Of a stretch of 51,821 bases of DNA, positions 7,736 through 16,668 are shown piece after piece; positions within the stretch are counted from its first letter, which is position 1, and each line of letters begins with the position of its first letter. The position numbers and the translations under genes are program-made. The notes under the pieces are model-generated. The model saw only the letters and a list, made by a program, of their open reading frames with translations, was not told the origin of the DNA and made no database searches. Source of the DNA: Treponema sp. (GTDB lineage: Bacteria; Spirochaetota; Spirochaetia; Treponematales; Treponemataceae); NCBI GenBank assembly GCA_024400955.1, contig JAKSLY010000019.1:1-51821 (forward strand). Reading direction: 5' to 3'.

Positions 7736-8926
7736 TTATTTTTCAATGTCTTCTACGATGTAACCGTCTTCAGAAGACCAGGAAACATAAACTTCGTCCT
7801 TCCATTCGATTTCCGGACCGTCATCCAGGTAGTTTGTATGCTGCTTGAACACCTTGAGCACGGCGCCGTTTTCAAGCTTTACATAGAACTTTGACTGGAA
7901 TCCCGTGTAGACAGGTTCCTGGACGAATCCCTTGAATACGTTGATGTCCTTTCTTCCATGGACGTCGGGAATGTCCTTTGAGATGCGGATCTTTTCCGGG
8001 CGGATGGTGAAAGCAACCTTCTGGCCTGGTTCAGTGTGGTCGTAGTCTGTAACCATCATGAACTTGTCGCCTGCAGCAACTTCTGCCGTGTCTGTCGGAA
8101 GGGGAGCCTGCTTTCCAAGGGCTGGAACGGAACAGGTAACCATGTATTCATCAAGTCCCTTTGAGTTCTTGTATGGAACGCATTCAGAAACCGTGGCCTC
8201 AAAGAGGTTCGTCTCGCCGATGAACTGGGCAACAAACTGTGTGGCCGGACTTTCGTAGATTTCAAAGGGAGTTCCAACCTGAAGGACCTTACCCTGGTTC
8301 ATTACTGCAATCCTGTCGGAAACTGCAAGGGCTTCGCTCTGGTCATGGGTAACGTAGATGAACGTGATTCCAATCTGGTCGTGGATTGCATCCAGGTCAA
8401 GGAGAAGGCTTGCACGGAGCTTTGCATCAAGGGCGGAAAGCGGCTCGTCAAGGAGAAGAACCTTAGGCTCGTTGATGAGGGCACGTGCAATGGCGACTCT
8501 CTGGCGCTGACCGCCGGAAAGCTGGTTTGGCTTCTTGTCCATGTGCTGTTCAAGCTGTACAAGCTTAAGATATTTGCGTACTTTTTCGTCGATTACAGTT
8601 TTGTCTTCCTTCTTAAGGCGCAGAGGGAATGCAACGTTTTCATAGACAGAAAGATGCGGAAACAGTGCGTAACTCTGGAAGACCGTATTTGAATGCCTCT
8701 TGTTTGGCGGAAGTGGAACAACGTTTTCATCGTCAAAGAGAACCGCTCCTTCATCCGGGAATTCAAAGCCTGCGATAATGCGGAGCAAGGTTGTCTTTCC
8801 GCAGCCAGACGGACCGAGAAGAGAGAAGAATTCTCCCTGCTTGATGGTAAAATTGACATCATCAAGAGCATGGAACGAGCCAAAGTGCTTTGAAACGTGG
8901 TCAATAGAAACTGTACTTCCTTTCAC
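7736..8926 (-). CDS. potA: Polyamine ABC transporter ATPase
   Basis: A 396-residue ATPase that drives polyamine uptake. It shows Walker A GPSGCGKTTLLR, signature LSGGQRQRVAIARAL, Walker B VLLLDEPLSALD and a TOBE-type C-terminal regulatory domain containing FTIRPEKIRISK. The start is GTG at 8926, 10 nt after AGGAG; no in-frame ATG lies close. It is the first gene of the operon and divergent from the PilZ-like gene. The intergenic region is very AT-rich and I could not fix the potA promoter. Confidence 0.95.
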   Translation of the reverse strand: MKGSTVSIDHVSKHFGSFHALDDVNFTIKQGEFFSLLGPSGCGKTTLLRIIAGFEFPDEGAVLFDDENVVPLPPNKRHSNTVFQSYALFPHLSVYENVAFPLRLKKEDKTVIDEKVRKYLKLVQLEQHMDKKPNQLSGGQRQRVAIARALINEPKVLLLDEPLSALDAKLRASLLLDLDAIHDQIGITFIYVTHDQSEALAVSDRIAVMNQGKVLQVGTPFEIYESPATQFVAQFIGETNLFEATVSECVPYKNSKGLDEYMVTCSVPALGKQAPLPTDTAEVAAGDKFMMVTDYDHTEPGQKVAFTIRPEKIRISKDIPDVHGRKDINVFKGFVQEPVYTGFQSKFYVKLENGAVLKVFKQHTNYLDDGPEIEWKDEVYVSWSSEDGYIVEDIEK

Positions 8927-9046
8927 TGATGTACAACTCCTGCATGTTGAAATTTAGTTAGTTTTTCCGTTATATACAAAATTGTCAATAGAAATTTTTA
9001 ATATATTTGTAAATATTTTTGGGGTCTCAAAAATTGCATTTTTAGG

Positions 9047-9075
9047 TTGAAAAACTGCGTTTTATTAATTATTAT
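9047..9075 (+). promoter_or_regulatory. Promoter of the PilZ-like gene
   Basis: TTGAAA (9047-9052) and TATTAT (9070-9075) are 17 bp apart. The -10 box ends 7 nt before the ATG at 9083, so the mRNA would start at about the first base of the start codon. The TTG of the -35 box could be mistaken for an upstream start codon. Confidence 0.6.
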
Positions 9076-9082
9076 ATATATC

Positions 9083-10036
9083 ATGGCACTTGTGACATCT
9101 CAGGTAATAAATAGATACTATAACGATTACCAGTCAACAGAGGTAACATTCTCAAAGGAAATCATGCACGTCCTCAAGATGGACCCGCGTCAGATTTACA
9201 TCAAGAGCGGTGGTCTCCAGTGGCCTTGCATCATCAATTCAACTTCTTTCATTCAGGCAAAGGTTATTCTTGGTACAAAGAGTGGTGCCTATAAGGTGAT
9301 TTCACAGAAGAATCCGGCCCCCGTAAGCTTGAGGTTCAGCTTCTATCAGGCTGACGGCCAGCTCATGAGCTTTTTCGTTCAGGCAAAGGTTCAGCTTGTA
9401 CAGCCATACATGAACAGTTCCGACCTGTCCATCGTAACCCTTTTCTATACACAGCGTCCCCCGGATGACTTGATCTCCATGATGGGAACCCTTCTTGATG
9501 CCAATGTAAATGCCGTACGCCGCAAGGAAGAACGCATCCTCATCAACCAGGAATCCATCAGAAAGCTCAATCTTTCAAGAAAGGAAGTAAAGGCTGCCAT
9601 CCAGAACGTTCCACGCAACTGCATCCTTCAGGACCTGTCTTTCAGCGGATGCCGCGTAGTTCTTCTTGGTCTTGCACAGTATCTTCTTAACAAGGAAATA
9701 CAGCTTCAGTTTGAATTTGAAGAACCCCATGAAGTCATCAATGTTACCGGCACGATCGTTCGTGCCAACTTCATTGAAGGCCGCAAGGACATCATTTCTG
9801 CCAGCATCCAGTATGCCGAAGGTACGGTTTCCATTCCGTACAAGATTCGCATCAACCATTACATAACCACTGCCCGCAAGAACGAGCTTGAAGGTGGTGC
9901 TGGAGAAAACCTGCCGGAACTTGCCGGGGAAAAGGCTCCTGAAGAAAAGACTGCACCTGCGGCAGCAGCGGCACCAGCACCTGCAGCTGAGGCTTCTGCC
10001 CCTGCATCGGAAGCTCCTGCTCCAGAAGCAAACTAA
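9083..10036 (+). CDS. PilZ-domain-like protein
   Basis: A 317-residue cytoplasmic protein starting MALVTSQVINRYYNDY. The PilZ-like part is at about residues 174-265: an Arg-Asn before ILQDLSFSG, which fits the D/NxSxxG half of the c-di-GMP motif. The usual first Arg of RxxxR is not evident (QNVPR), so nucleotide binding is uncertain. Residues before this form a long N-terminal region; the last ~45 residues are a low-complexity Ala/Pro/Glu tail. PilZ proteins influence motility in other spirochaetes. I chose ATG 9083 because a longer TTG start at 9047 is the -35 box. There is no Shine-Dalgarno. Confidence 0.78.
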   Translation: MALVTSQVINRYYNDYQSTEVTFSKEIMHVLKMDPRQIYIKSGGLQWPCIINSTSFIQAKVILGTKSGAYKVISQKNPAPVSLRFSFYQADGQLMSFFVQAKVQLVQPYMNSSDLSIVTLFYTQRPPDDLISMMGTLLDANVNAVRRKEERILINQESIRKLNLSRKEVKAAIQNVPRNCILQDLSFSGCRVVLLGLAQYLLNKEIQLQFEFEEPHEVINVTGTIVRANFIEGRKDIISASIQYAEGTVSIPYKIRINHYITTARKNELEGGAGENLPELAGEKAPEEKTAPAAAAAPAPAAEASAPASEAPAPEAN

Positions 10037-10054
10037 ATTTTTAAGGAAATCATC

Positions 10055-11200
10055 ATGGCCTCATCAAACCCGTTGGATTCGATTTATTTTGTAAAGATCC
10101 CGGAAGGAAAGGTTTTTTCTTCTGCAGCAATGCAGATTGACCCTTCTGTAGAACTTCCAGTCCAGAAAAAGAATGTGGACGATCCCATCGAAAAGGATTT
10201 TGCAGCCCTCACGGAAGAACAGGTTCTTTCAGGAATCCTTACGGTTCTTGCCTATGACAAGAAGAATGCAAATGCTGCCTATTACCGCAAGCTGATTACG
10301 GACGTACGCCCAAACATCAAGAAGGAACTGGCAGAAGCCGCAATCCTCAAGACCCGCAACGAGGAATGGGACCTGGCAGAGGAAATCTGGCTTGCCGTAA
10401 ACGGAATTGACCCGGAGGACCGCGCCGTAATTCTGAACATGGCCGTTTTCTACGACCAGAAGGCAGACAGCTACAGGAAGAATTCCCTTGGGGAAGATGC
10501 CGACGCCTACGATGACCTTGCCCAGCGCTACTACCGCGAAATCCTTGACGGAGAGAAGGACATGCCCGACGCCTACTTTAATGCGGGATTCTTCTATCTC
10601 AAGAAGAGGGACTACAGTGAGGCAAAGGCATGCTTTGAGACGTTCCTTGCCCTTACAAGCGACCTTAAGGATGAAGACCTGGGGGAAAACGGCCTTTACA
10701 AGAAGGAGCGCGCCCAGGAAATCATCGACAAGATTTCAAACAGGAACCTCGAGAACGACAGGTTCCACGATGCATACAACTTTATCGCCAACGGCCAGGA
10801 AGAAAAGGGGCTTGAGGAAATCCGCAAGTTCATCGCAGACAATCCGGCCGTATGGAATGCATGGTTCCTCCTTGGATGGGGATTGAGAAAGCTTGGAAGG
10901 TTTGATGATGCAAAGAAGGCATTCCTCAAGGCACGTGAATGTGATGGTGGTGATGAAAATGCCGATACCCTCAACGAGCTTGCCATCTGCCAGATTGAAA
11001 CCGGCGAGGAGCATGCTGCCTTTGAAACCCTGCGCGAAGCCCTGACCATGGACGGCGAGAACACAAAGATAATCAGCAACCTGGGTTACCTGAGCCTTAA
11101 GACTGGAAACCTTGAGGATGCAAGAAAGTACTTTGAGGTTGTGCTGGAAATCGATCCTGAAGACAAGATTGCCCGCGCCCAGCTTGAAAGCCTGAGTTAA
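10055..11200 (+). CDS. TPR-repeat protein
   Basis: A 381-residue soluble protein with tetratricopeptide units scattered from about residue 100 on, clearest in the last third (NAWFLLGWGLRKLGRFDDAKKAF, then LNELAICQIETGEEHAAF and ISNLGYLSLKTGNLEDARKYFEVVLEIDPED). There is no signal peptide. It starts 18 bp after the PilZ-like gene with AAGGAAATC upstream and is likely co-transcribed, so it may be a scaffold partner of that protein. Its stop overlaps the DUF192 stop on the other strand by 3-4 bp. Confidence 0.8.
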   Translation: MASSNPLDSIYFVKIPEGKVFSSAAMQIDPSVELPVQKKNVDDPIEKDFAALTEEQVLSGILTVLAYDKKNANAAYYRKLITDVRPNIKKELAEAAILKTRNEEWDLAEEIWLAVNGIDPEDRAVILNMAVFYDQKADSYRKNSLGEDADAYDDLAQRYYREILDGEKDMPDAYFNAGFFYLKKRDYSEAKACFETFLALTSDLKDEDLGENGLYKKERAQEIIDKISNRNLENDRFHDAYNFIANGQEEKGLEEIRKFIADNPAVWNAWFLLGWGLRKLGRFDDAKKAFLKARECDGGDENADTLNELAICQIETGEEHAAFETLREALTMDGENTKIISNLGYLSLKTGNLEDARKYFEVVLEIDPEDKIARAQLESLS

Positions 11201-11670
11201 GGAAGCGTAACCCTGTCGCCCGGGGCTATGCCGTTTTCTGCGTACCATCCCTGGGGTACTTCCAGGGCATACCTTACGCTTCTGGTGCTTTGTATTGAAG
11301 ACAGGCTGTAGGGGGTCATGTCGAATATGTCAACGATTTTTCCCCTGGAATCTATGTATGCGATGGAAAGGGGAGTTGGTGTGTTCTTCATCCAGAAGCT
11401 CAGCTGCTGGTCGATTTCAAACACAAAGAGCATGCCGGTTCCTGCGGGAATCTTCTTCCTGAACATGAAGCCGTAGTTGCGTTCCTCGGGCCTTGATGCA
11501 ATCTCCGACCTTACGGTTACCCTTGTTTCATCAGCTTTTGTTATTTCTATGTCGCGCACGGGAAGCTTGTATTTTCCCTTTTCTGCATGGGCATTTGATG
11601 CTGTTCCAAAAAAAATGGCGGCAACAAATGCTGCGGCCATGAGTGTTTTCCTAAGGTTCAATGCTGTCAT
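11197..11670 (-). CDS. Exported DUF192 protein
   Basis: A 157-residue protein with an N-terminal signal peptide ending around SNAHA. The rest is a single DUF192 domain: GFMFRKKIPAGTGMLFVF, SFWMKNTPTPLSIAYID, and ALEVPQGWYAENGIAPGDRV are hallmark segments. The biochemical role of DUF192 is not established; most members are extracytoplasmic. The stop overlaps the convergent TPR gene. It lies 11 bp after the neighbouring exported protein and is probably in its transcript. Confidence 0.85.
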   Translation of the reverse strand: MTALNLRKTLMAAAFVAAIFFGTASNAHAEKGKYKLPVRDIEITKADETRVTVRSEIASRPEERNYGFMFRKKIPAGTGMLFVFEIDQQLSFWMKNTPTPLSIAYIDSRGKIVDIFDMTPYSLSSIQSTRSVRYALEVPQGWYAENGIAPGDRVTLP

Positions 11671-11681
11671 TTTATATCCCG

Positions 11682-12224
11682 CTACAGGCTGTCGAGAAAG
11701 TCCTGCCTGTTCTTTTCTTCATTTGTTTTTTCCACGCGCACCTTTGACCTGAGTTCCTCAAGGACTGCCTTGTCCGTGTACTTTATTACAAGGGGGCGCT
11801 CAAGGGACATGATGGTGTCGTCGCTTTCCCACTGGATTTTTTCCGGGCTAAGGGAAGATGGCTTTCCGTATTTTTTTTCCAGGGAAGAATAGATCGAATA
11901 GTGGTCCAGCTTGCTCTGGCGGAAGTTTATGGTGATGGTGTAAAGCTTGTCCTCGTAAAACTGGAACCAGCATTTTTCCAGGAAGGAATCGGGGGCGGTG
12001 CGTGTCGTGTCAGTTTCTATCAGGGTGCGGTTTTCTCCGGGAAGAAGGGAAACGTCCCTGTCGCCCCTGTAGCCGAAGGACTTGTCCTTCTTGAGTTCAT
12101 CCTTGACTGTGCTTACGGACATGCCAAAGGAGATGTTCCTGTAGCCCTTGGGCAGAGATTCTTCACTGTGGCAGAAAACTGCGGCGGCTGCAAGAACTGC
12201 AGCCAAAAGCCATTTACGAACCAT
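11682..12224 (-). CDS. Exported protein of unknown function
   Basis: A 180-residue protein with a signal peptide (MVRKWLLAAVLAAAAVFCHS). The mature part has YRNISFGMSVSTVKDELKKD at the start, the pattern of small periplasmic proteins in which a 'gisfGmsxxeVk' motif precedes a beta-rich fold, and YTITINFRQSK plus YGKPSSLSPEKIQWES further on. No catalytic motif is visible. The ATG at 12224 lies inside the end of the upstream cNMP gene (11-bp overlap), so translation is probably coupled. A longer frame upstream is the shadow of that gene. Confidence 0.65.
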   Translation of the reverse strand: MVRKWLLAAVLAAAAVFCHSEESLPKGYRNISFGMSVSTVKDELKKDKSFGYRGDRDVSLLPGENRTLIETDTTRTAPDSFLEKCWFQFYEDKLYTITINFRQSKLDHYSIYSSLEKKYGKPSSLSPEKIQWESDDTIMSLERPLVIKYTDKAVLEELRSKVRVEKTNEEKNRQDFLDSL

Positions 12225-13404
12225 GCTTTGTACTCTGCTTCCTGTAGAATCCGGCCTGGGCAATGAGCTGCCTTGCATCGGGAACGATAATCTTGTTGTT
12301 GACGATCTTGATGGTCTGGTCGCGCTGGAGCTCCTGGTAGGCCTGGTTCTGCTTTTCTGAAGGAATTGCACACATTTTCATGACGTCAATTACGCTCAGA
12401 CCCGTGTTGTATGCTTCTCCGCGGGTGACGTTCTTTGCCTTTTCCACATGGAGGGCAATCATGTCTATGAGCTTTTCGCGTGGTTCCGTAAGGAGCGTGT
12501 TTGCCAGCTGGCGGTAAACGGACCAGAGGCGTTCTGCAAATGTGGTGGTAAGCTTTGAGATCATCTGCGGCTGGGTCGTTACCATCTGGTTGAAGTTTGC
12601 ATGGTTGATGACCATAAGACGGCAGTCTGAATGGGCGATGGCACATGCCGAACGCGGCTTGTTTTCAAGAAGTGCCATTTCGCCAAACATGTCCCCCTTC
12701 TTGAGGATGGCAAGGGTAATCTCGCTGCCGTCAATTACCTTGGAAATTCTTACGGTACCTTCCTGGATGATGAACATGTCGCTTCCAGTCTGGCATTCCG
12801 AGAAGATCATGGTGTTTATGGGGTATGTGCGCACCGTATCTGCAGAAGGTTCCAGGTATACGGCACGGGACCTTTTGCGAAGGGCTTCAAGGGCTGTTCT
12901 TGCAGGAATTGCATTGATTCCCGTTGGGCAGTGCTTCATGTACTGGTAGAATCCGTAGGCTGCAATGTCCGTAAATCCTTCCCTGTGAAAGTAGTCGGCA
13001 ATCATGTAAATTGCTTCCGGCGAGTCTATGCTTGCCTTGAACAGGGTGAGCTTTGCCAGCTGGTCGTTGACCTTCCTCATGTCGCGGGCAAAGGACTTTA
13101 CGATCTTAAGGGCAACCGGCGTGTTGTTTACGATGAGTTCCGGGAACTGGGCCTTTGTAACCATGATGGCAACAACTGGCGTCATGGTAATCATGGTCTT
13201 TGTCTGGGAATGGCCCGAGAAGCAGGAAATGACTCCGATGAAGTCTCCCGGTCCCAGAATTTCCGCTGGAATTCCCGGGATGGGCACCTCGTTGTATGAA
13301 CGAACCTTTCCGCTCTGGATGATGAAGAATCTGTCCGTTGCCGGTGTGTTCTCAACCAGTATGTATGAGTTTGGCTTAAAATTTACAAACGAAAGCTGCA
13401 GCAC
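12214..13404 (-). CDS. Crp-like regulator with two cyclic-nucleotide-binding domains
   Basis: A 396-residue protein with one cNMP-type beta roll at about residues 10-110 (NTPATDRFFIIQSGKVRSYNE, ILGPGDFIGVISCFSG) and a second at about 200-310 (GSDMFIIQEGTVRISK, LKKGDMFGEMALLENKPRSA, the phosphate-cassette-like part). The C-terminal ~90 residues look like a degenerate Crp-type winged helix. The second roll has the FGEMALLENKPRSA pattern of nucleotide binders; the first lacks it. The start is GTG at 13404 with AAGGTGG 5-6 nt before it, 23 bp after the murB stop. The longer frame reaching 13560 is a murB shadow. Confidence 0.8.
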   Translation of the reverse strand: MLQLSFVNFKPNSYILVENTPATDRFFIIQSGKVRSYNEVPIPGIPAEILGPGDFIGVISCFSGHSQTKTMITMTPVVAIMVTKAQFPELIVNNTPVALKIVKSFARDMRKVNDQLAKLTLFKASIDSPEAIYMIADYFHREGFTDIAAYGFYQYMKHCPTGINAIPARTALEALRKRSRAVYLEPSADTVRTYPINTMIFSECQTGSDMFIIQEGTVRISKVIDGSEITLAILKKGDMFGEMALLENKPRSACAIAHSDCRLMVINHANFNQMVTTQPQMISKLTTTFAERLWSVYRQLANTLLTEPREKLIDMIALHVEKAKNVTRGEAYNTGLSVIDVMKMCAIPSEKQNQAYQELQRDQTIKIVNNKIIVPDARQLIAQAGFYRKQSTKHGS

Positions 13405-13427
13405 TTTCCACCACCTTGGGTTTGCCC

Positions 13428-14435
13428 TTACATGAATATAATCTCGGGTTCCAGCATGAATCCCGTTGCCGTCCTGACCCTGTCCTGAACCTGCTGCACC
13501 AGCATCCTGATGTCCGTGCCCGTAGCACTGCCACTGTTGATGATGATGTTGCCGTGCCATGGAGCAACCTGGGCTCCCCCGACGGCCAGTCCCTTCAGTC
13601 CTTCATGGTCAATGAGCACTCCGCTTGGAACACCGATGTTTCTGTCGTTCTTAAAGACGCTGCCTGCACTTGGAGCCTTGAAGTGCCCCTTCTGCCTGCG
13701 GTCTTCCACGTATTTTTCACATTCAGCATGAATTCTATCTGCCATTGAAGGGTCTGATGCCTTAACCTTGAATGTTACTTCCGTTATTACGCAGTTCATC
13801 CTGGAAAAAGGCGAGTTCTTGTAGGACCAGTCTTCTCCCGAACTGTCATTATGATATATTTTTGCCTTACATTCAACAAAATTATGGGAATTAATGGGAT
13901 TTTTTTGGAACTCAATGTATCGTGCCGAATGAAGGACGTTGCTTATTTCCGTGCCGTAGCACCTTGCATTCATGAATGCGGCTCCCCCCACGGTGCCAGG
14001 AAGTCCTGCAAAGGTTTCCATTCCGCCCATGGCCTTGGAATCGCAGAATTCAACAAGACCTGCGGTTTTTACCCCGGCGCCACACCTTACAAGGACAGTG
14101 TCCACTTTGCTGGAGCCCTCAGGTTCCCCAGAAGAAAGGGAATCCTCAAGGACTTCCATAAAATCCAGGGCTTCCGTTGAAATGACGATGCCATCGTAGG
14201 TTCCGTCCCTGGCCACCACATTGCTTCCTCCACCAAGAATGAAGAATTCAGCATCAGATTCAAGGGCAAGGTTCACTGCCAGTACCAGCGACTGTTCATC
14301 CTGGGGCTTTAGGAAAAGGCGGGCACTTCCCCCGACCTGCATGGTTGTATGGTTCTTAAGGTCTTCGTCATGGATAATCTGACCCTGGAACCTTGATTTA
14401 TTGATATTTTGTTCAAATTGCTGTATTTTTGACAT
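13428..14435 (-). CDS. murB: UDP-N-acetylenolpyruvoylglucosamine reductase
   Basis: A 335-residue flavoenzyme that completes UDP-MurNAc for peptidoglycan synthesis. It shows the FAD-binding segment ILGGGSNVVARDG, GLPGTVGGAAFMNARCYG, and the active-site SAGSVFKN serine; the conserved Glu of the C-terminus is in EPEIIFM. There is one Ser-rich insert (about residues 100-108). It is the first gene of a minus-strand group and divergent from cysS. A promoter overlaps the start region and there is no Shine-Dalgarno. Confidence 0.96.
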   Translation of the reverse strand: MSKIQQFEQNINKSRFQGQIIHDEDLKNHTTMQVGGSARLFLKPQDEQSLVLAVNLALESDAEFFILGGGSNVVARDGTYDGIVISTEALDFMEVLEDSLSSGEPEGSSKVDTVLVRCGAGVKTAGLVEFCDSKAMGGMETFAGLPGTVGGAAFMNARCYGTEISNVLHSARYIEFQKNPINSHNFVECKAKIYHNDSSGEDWSYKNSPFSRMNCVITEVTFKVKASDPSMADRIHAECEKYVEDRRQKGHFKAPSAGSVFKNDRNIGVPSGVLIDHEGLKGLAVGGAQVAPWHGNIIINSGSATGTDIRMLVQQVQDRVRTATGFMLEPEIIFM

Positions 14436-14443
14436 TATCTATT

Positions 14444-14472
14444 ATTATAGAAGAATAAACGACAATTGTCAT
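14444..14472 (-). promoter_or_regulatory. Promoter of murB
   Basis: On the minus strand ATGACA (14467-14472) is 17 bp from a perfect TATAAT (14444-14449), which ends 8 nt before the ATG at 14435. The -35 region overlaps a 10-bp palindrome, GACAATTGTC (14461-14470). The mRNA would have a leader of 0-2 nt. Confidence 0.6.
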
Positions 14473-14512
14473 CAATAACAACCGTTGGCAATGTTAAATC
14501 CGGAGAATGAAA

Positions 14513-16039
14513 ATGGCACTTAAACTGTACAATACAATGGGACGCAAACTTGAGGAATTCAAGCCGCTTACTGAAGGTTTCGTAGGTTTTTACGGCTGCG
14601 GTCCTACAGTTTACAACTATGCACATATCGGAAACCTTCGCGCTTATGTTTTTCTGGACACCCTTGACCGTACCCTGACTTTCCTTGGATATGACAAGAA
14701 GCACGTAATGAACATCACCGACGTTGGCCACCTTAGCGGAGACAGCGATGACGGCGAAGACAAGATGGTTAAGACTGCGGAAGAAAAGCACCAGAGCGTA
14801 ATGGAAATTGCAAAGTTCTATACGGATGCATTCTTCAACGACATTGACAGGCTGAACATAATCCGTCCTGACGTGGTATGCAAGGCAACCGAGCACATCC
14901 CGGAAATGATCGAGCTCATCAAGAAGCTTGAAGCCAACGGTCACACATACATGGCCGGTGGAAACCTTTACTACGACGTAAGCACATACAAGGACTACGG
15001 AAAGCTTGCAAACCTTCAGCTGGATGAACTTAAGGAAGGGGCCGGCCGCCGCAAGGAAGTCGTAATCGATGAAAACAAGAAGAACCCCCAGGACTTTGCA
15101 CTCTGGTTCACCAAGTCCAAGTTTGAAAACCAGGCACTTCTCTGGGATTCCCCTTGGGGCAAGGGTTATCCAGGATGGCACATCGAATGTTCTGCCATGA
15201 GCATGAAGTACCTTGGCCAGCATTTTGACATTCACACGGGGGGAATTGACCACGTTCCCGTTCACCATACAAATGAAATTGCACAGTCGGAAGGTTCCTT
15301 CTCTGCTGAGGAAGCTGCAAAGGGCCCTTGGGTAAACTACTGGATGCACAATGAATTCCTTGTTCTCCAGGGTGCCACAAAGATGTCCAAGTCCAGCGGA
15401 AACTTCCTGACCCTTCAGTCTCTGGTAGACAAGGGATATGATGCCCTGGACTACCGTTTCTTCCTTCTTGGTGCACATTACCGCAAGCAGGTTCTCTTTA
15501 GCTGGGATGCCATGGACGGTGCAAAAAAGAGCCGTGAAGCCCTTGTAGGCCGTGTTGCAAAGCTTGCAGAAAAGTCTGACGTGCTTAAGGCAGCTGCTGC
15601 AAAGGTTTATGCAAAGGGACAGGCTTCGGACCTTACGGGGCTTTCCGAGAAGGCTGCCGAATTCATCACCAAGTTCCGTGAGGCAATGGAAAACGACCTT
15701 CTTGCACCTGTTGGACTTTCAATGATCCAGAAGGTCATCAAGGAAAATGCTCTTTCAAATGAAGAAAAGATTGAACTTGTTGCAAGGATGGATACGGTCA
15801 TCGGCCTTAGGCTTTTGGAAAAGGCTGCCCTTGTTCTTGAGGAAGAAGAAAAGAAGGCTTCCGTGAACCCTCACGAGGGAGATCCTGAGGCTGCAGAAAT
15901 CGATGCCCTTGTTGCAGAACGCACTGAGGCAAAGAAGGCAAAGAATTTTGCACGCTGTGATGAAATCCGTGACATCCTTAAGGCCCGTGGAATTACCATC
16001 ATCGACACCCCTAAGGGACCTGAGTGGAAGAGGGACTAG
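14513..16039 (+). CDS. cysS: Cysteinyl-tRNA synthetase
   Basis: A 508-residue class I synthetase charging tRNA-Cys. It has the zinc/ATP start region FYGCGPTVYNYAHIGNLR with HIGN (the HIGH box), GWHIECSAMSMKYLG with the Cys/His zinc site, and KMSKSSGN. The C-terminal ~110 residues are the helical DALR-like part and a basic end that recognises the anticodon arm. I chose the ATG at 14513 because GGAG lies 7 nt upstream; the ATG at 14507 is too close to it. tRNA-Cys itself is at 46477-46548. Confidence 0.97.
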   Translation: MALKLYNTMGRKLEEFKPLTEGFVGFYGCGPTVYNYAHIGNLRAYVFLDTLDRTLTFLGYDKKHVMNITDVGHLSGDSDDGEDKMVKTAEEKHQSVMEIAKFYTDAFFNDIDRLNIIRPDVVCKATEHIPEMIELIKKLEANGHTYMAGGNLYYDVSTYKDYGKLANLQLDELKEGAGRRKEVVIDENKKNPQDFALWFTKSKFENQALLWDSPWGKGYPGWHIECSAMSMKYLGQHFDIHTGGIDHVPVHHTNEIAQSEGSFSAEEAAKGPWVNYWMHNEFLVLQGATKMSKSSGNFLTLQSLVDKGYDALDYRFFLLGAHYRKQVLFSWDAMDGAKKSREALVGRVAKLAEKSDVLKAAAAKVYAKGQASDLTGLSEKAAEFITKFREAMENDLLAPVGLSMIQKVIKENALSNEEKIELVARMDTVIGLRLLEKAALVLEEEEKKASVNPHEGDPEAAEIDALVAERTEAKKAKNFARCDEIRDILKARGITIIDTPKGPEWKRD

Positions 16040-16077
16040 GATCTTGTGGTTCTGGAACTGACCCTTCAGGAATTTCC

Positions 16078-16093
16078 AGAATTCGCGAATTCT
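16078..16093. other. Perfect 16-bp palindrome upstream of the sigma-factor gene
   Basis: AGAATTCGCGAATTCT is perfectly symmetric and lies 24 bp before the ECF sigma start, just after a GGAACT hexamer (16054-16059) that resembles a -35 element used by ECF sigma factors. It could be an operator or part of an autoregulated promoter. It has no loop and no T-run, so it is a poor terminator for cysS. Confidence 0.35.
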
Positions 16094-16116
16094 TCTGTAA
16101 CCTTAAGGATTTTTGA

Positions 16117-16668
16117 TTGTTATTCAGTAAACGGGAAAACCCTGCCCTCGATTGCAGTGACCCTGGTGATTTCAGAAAAATATATGACTCTGTTTTTGTA
16201 TCGCTCTTTAAGGTGGCCTATCGCATTGTAAGCGACGAAGAGGCTGCTGAAGACCTTGTGCATGATACCTTCATCAAGGCGAGCGAAAAGAAGATGGTCT
16301 TTGACACTATGAACGATGCCACTTTCTGGATGATCCGGGTTGTCAAGAACGCAGCCCTGAACTACGCAAAGAGAAAGACCATCGAGGCAAATGCATACCA
16401 TAAGGTTTTGTATGAAGGACGGCAGCACATGGAAAGCGGTGAAGTCGACCTTCTTAAGAAAGAGACCGTTAAGGCTGCCACAGAAGCCCTGGCCAAGCTT
16501 CCGGATAACCTGAAGGAAGTTCTTGTGCTTAAGGAATATGCAGGCATGAGCTATAAGGAAATTGGTGACCAGCTGGGAATCACGGAAGGTAACGTAAAGG
16601 TTCGCGTGTTCCGGGCAAGGGCCAAACTTCTTGAACTTTTAGGAGAAGACGATGTCTACCTGTCCTGA
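16117..16668 (+). CDS. ECF-type RNA polymerase sigma factor
   Basis: A 183-residue sigma-70 family protein of the ECF group. Region 2 is at about residues 20-90 (YRIVSDEEAAEDLVHDTFIKA is region 2.1-2.2; WMIRVVKNAALNYAKR is 2.4), and region 4 at about 125-175 (LPDNLKEVLVLKEYAGMSYKEIGDQLGITEGNVKVRVFRARAK... contains the helix-turn-helix). The start is TTG at 16117, 7 nt after AAGGA. The anti-sigma gene starts 17 bp before its stop, the usual arrangement for a sigma/anti-sigma pair. Confidence 0.9.
   Translation: MLFSKRENPALDCSDPGDFRKIYDSVFVSLFKVAYRIVSDEEAAEDLVHDTFIKASEKKMVFDTMNDATFWMIRVVKNAALNYAKRKTIEANAYHKVLYEGRQHMESGEVDLLKKETVKAATEALAKLPDNLKEVLVLKEYAGMSYKEIGDQLGITEGNVKVRVFRARAKLLELLGEDDVYLS

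Noticed and set aside
9047..9082. TTG at 9047 as start of the PilZ-like protein
   Set aside because: It coincides with the -35 hexamer of a 17-bp-spaced promoter, and the added residues are a hydrophobic stretch not expected in this cytoplasmic family.
13405..13560. N-terminal extension of the cNMP-domain protein up to 13560
   Set aside because: It runs through the 3' end of murB in another frame, is His/Gln-rich and lacks similarity; GTG 13404 has a good ribosome site.
14461..14470. GACAATTGTC palindrome as an operator
   Set aside because: It is short and overlaps the -35 region of murB; without a second copy I cannot call it an operator.
14435..15478. A 347-codon open frame on the minus strand inside cysS
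   Set aside because: It is antisense to a perfect cysS, has no ribosome site and an amino-acid composition rich in Cys/Val/His; it reflects codon bias of the real gene.
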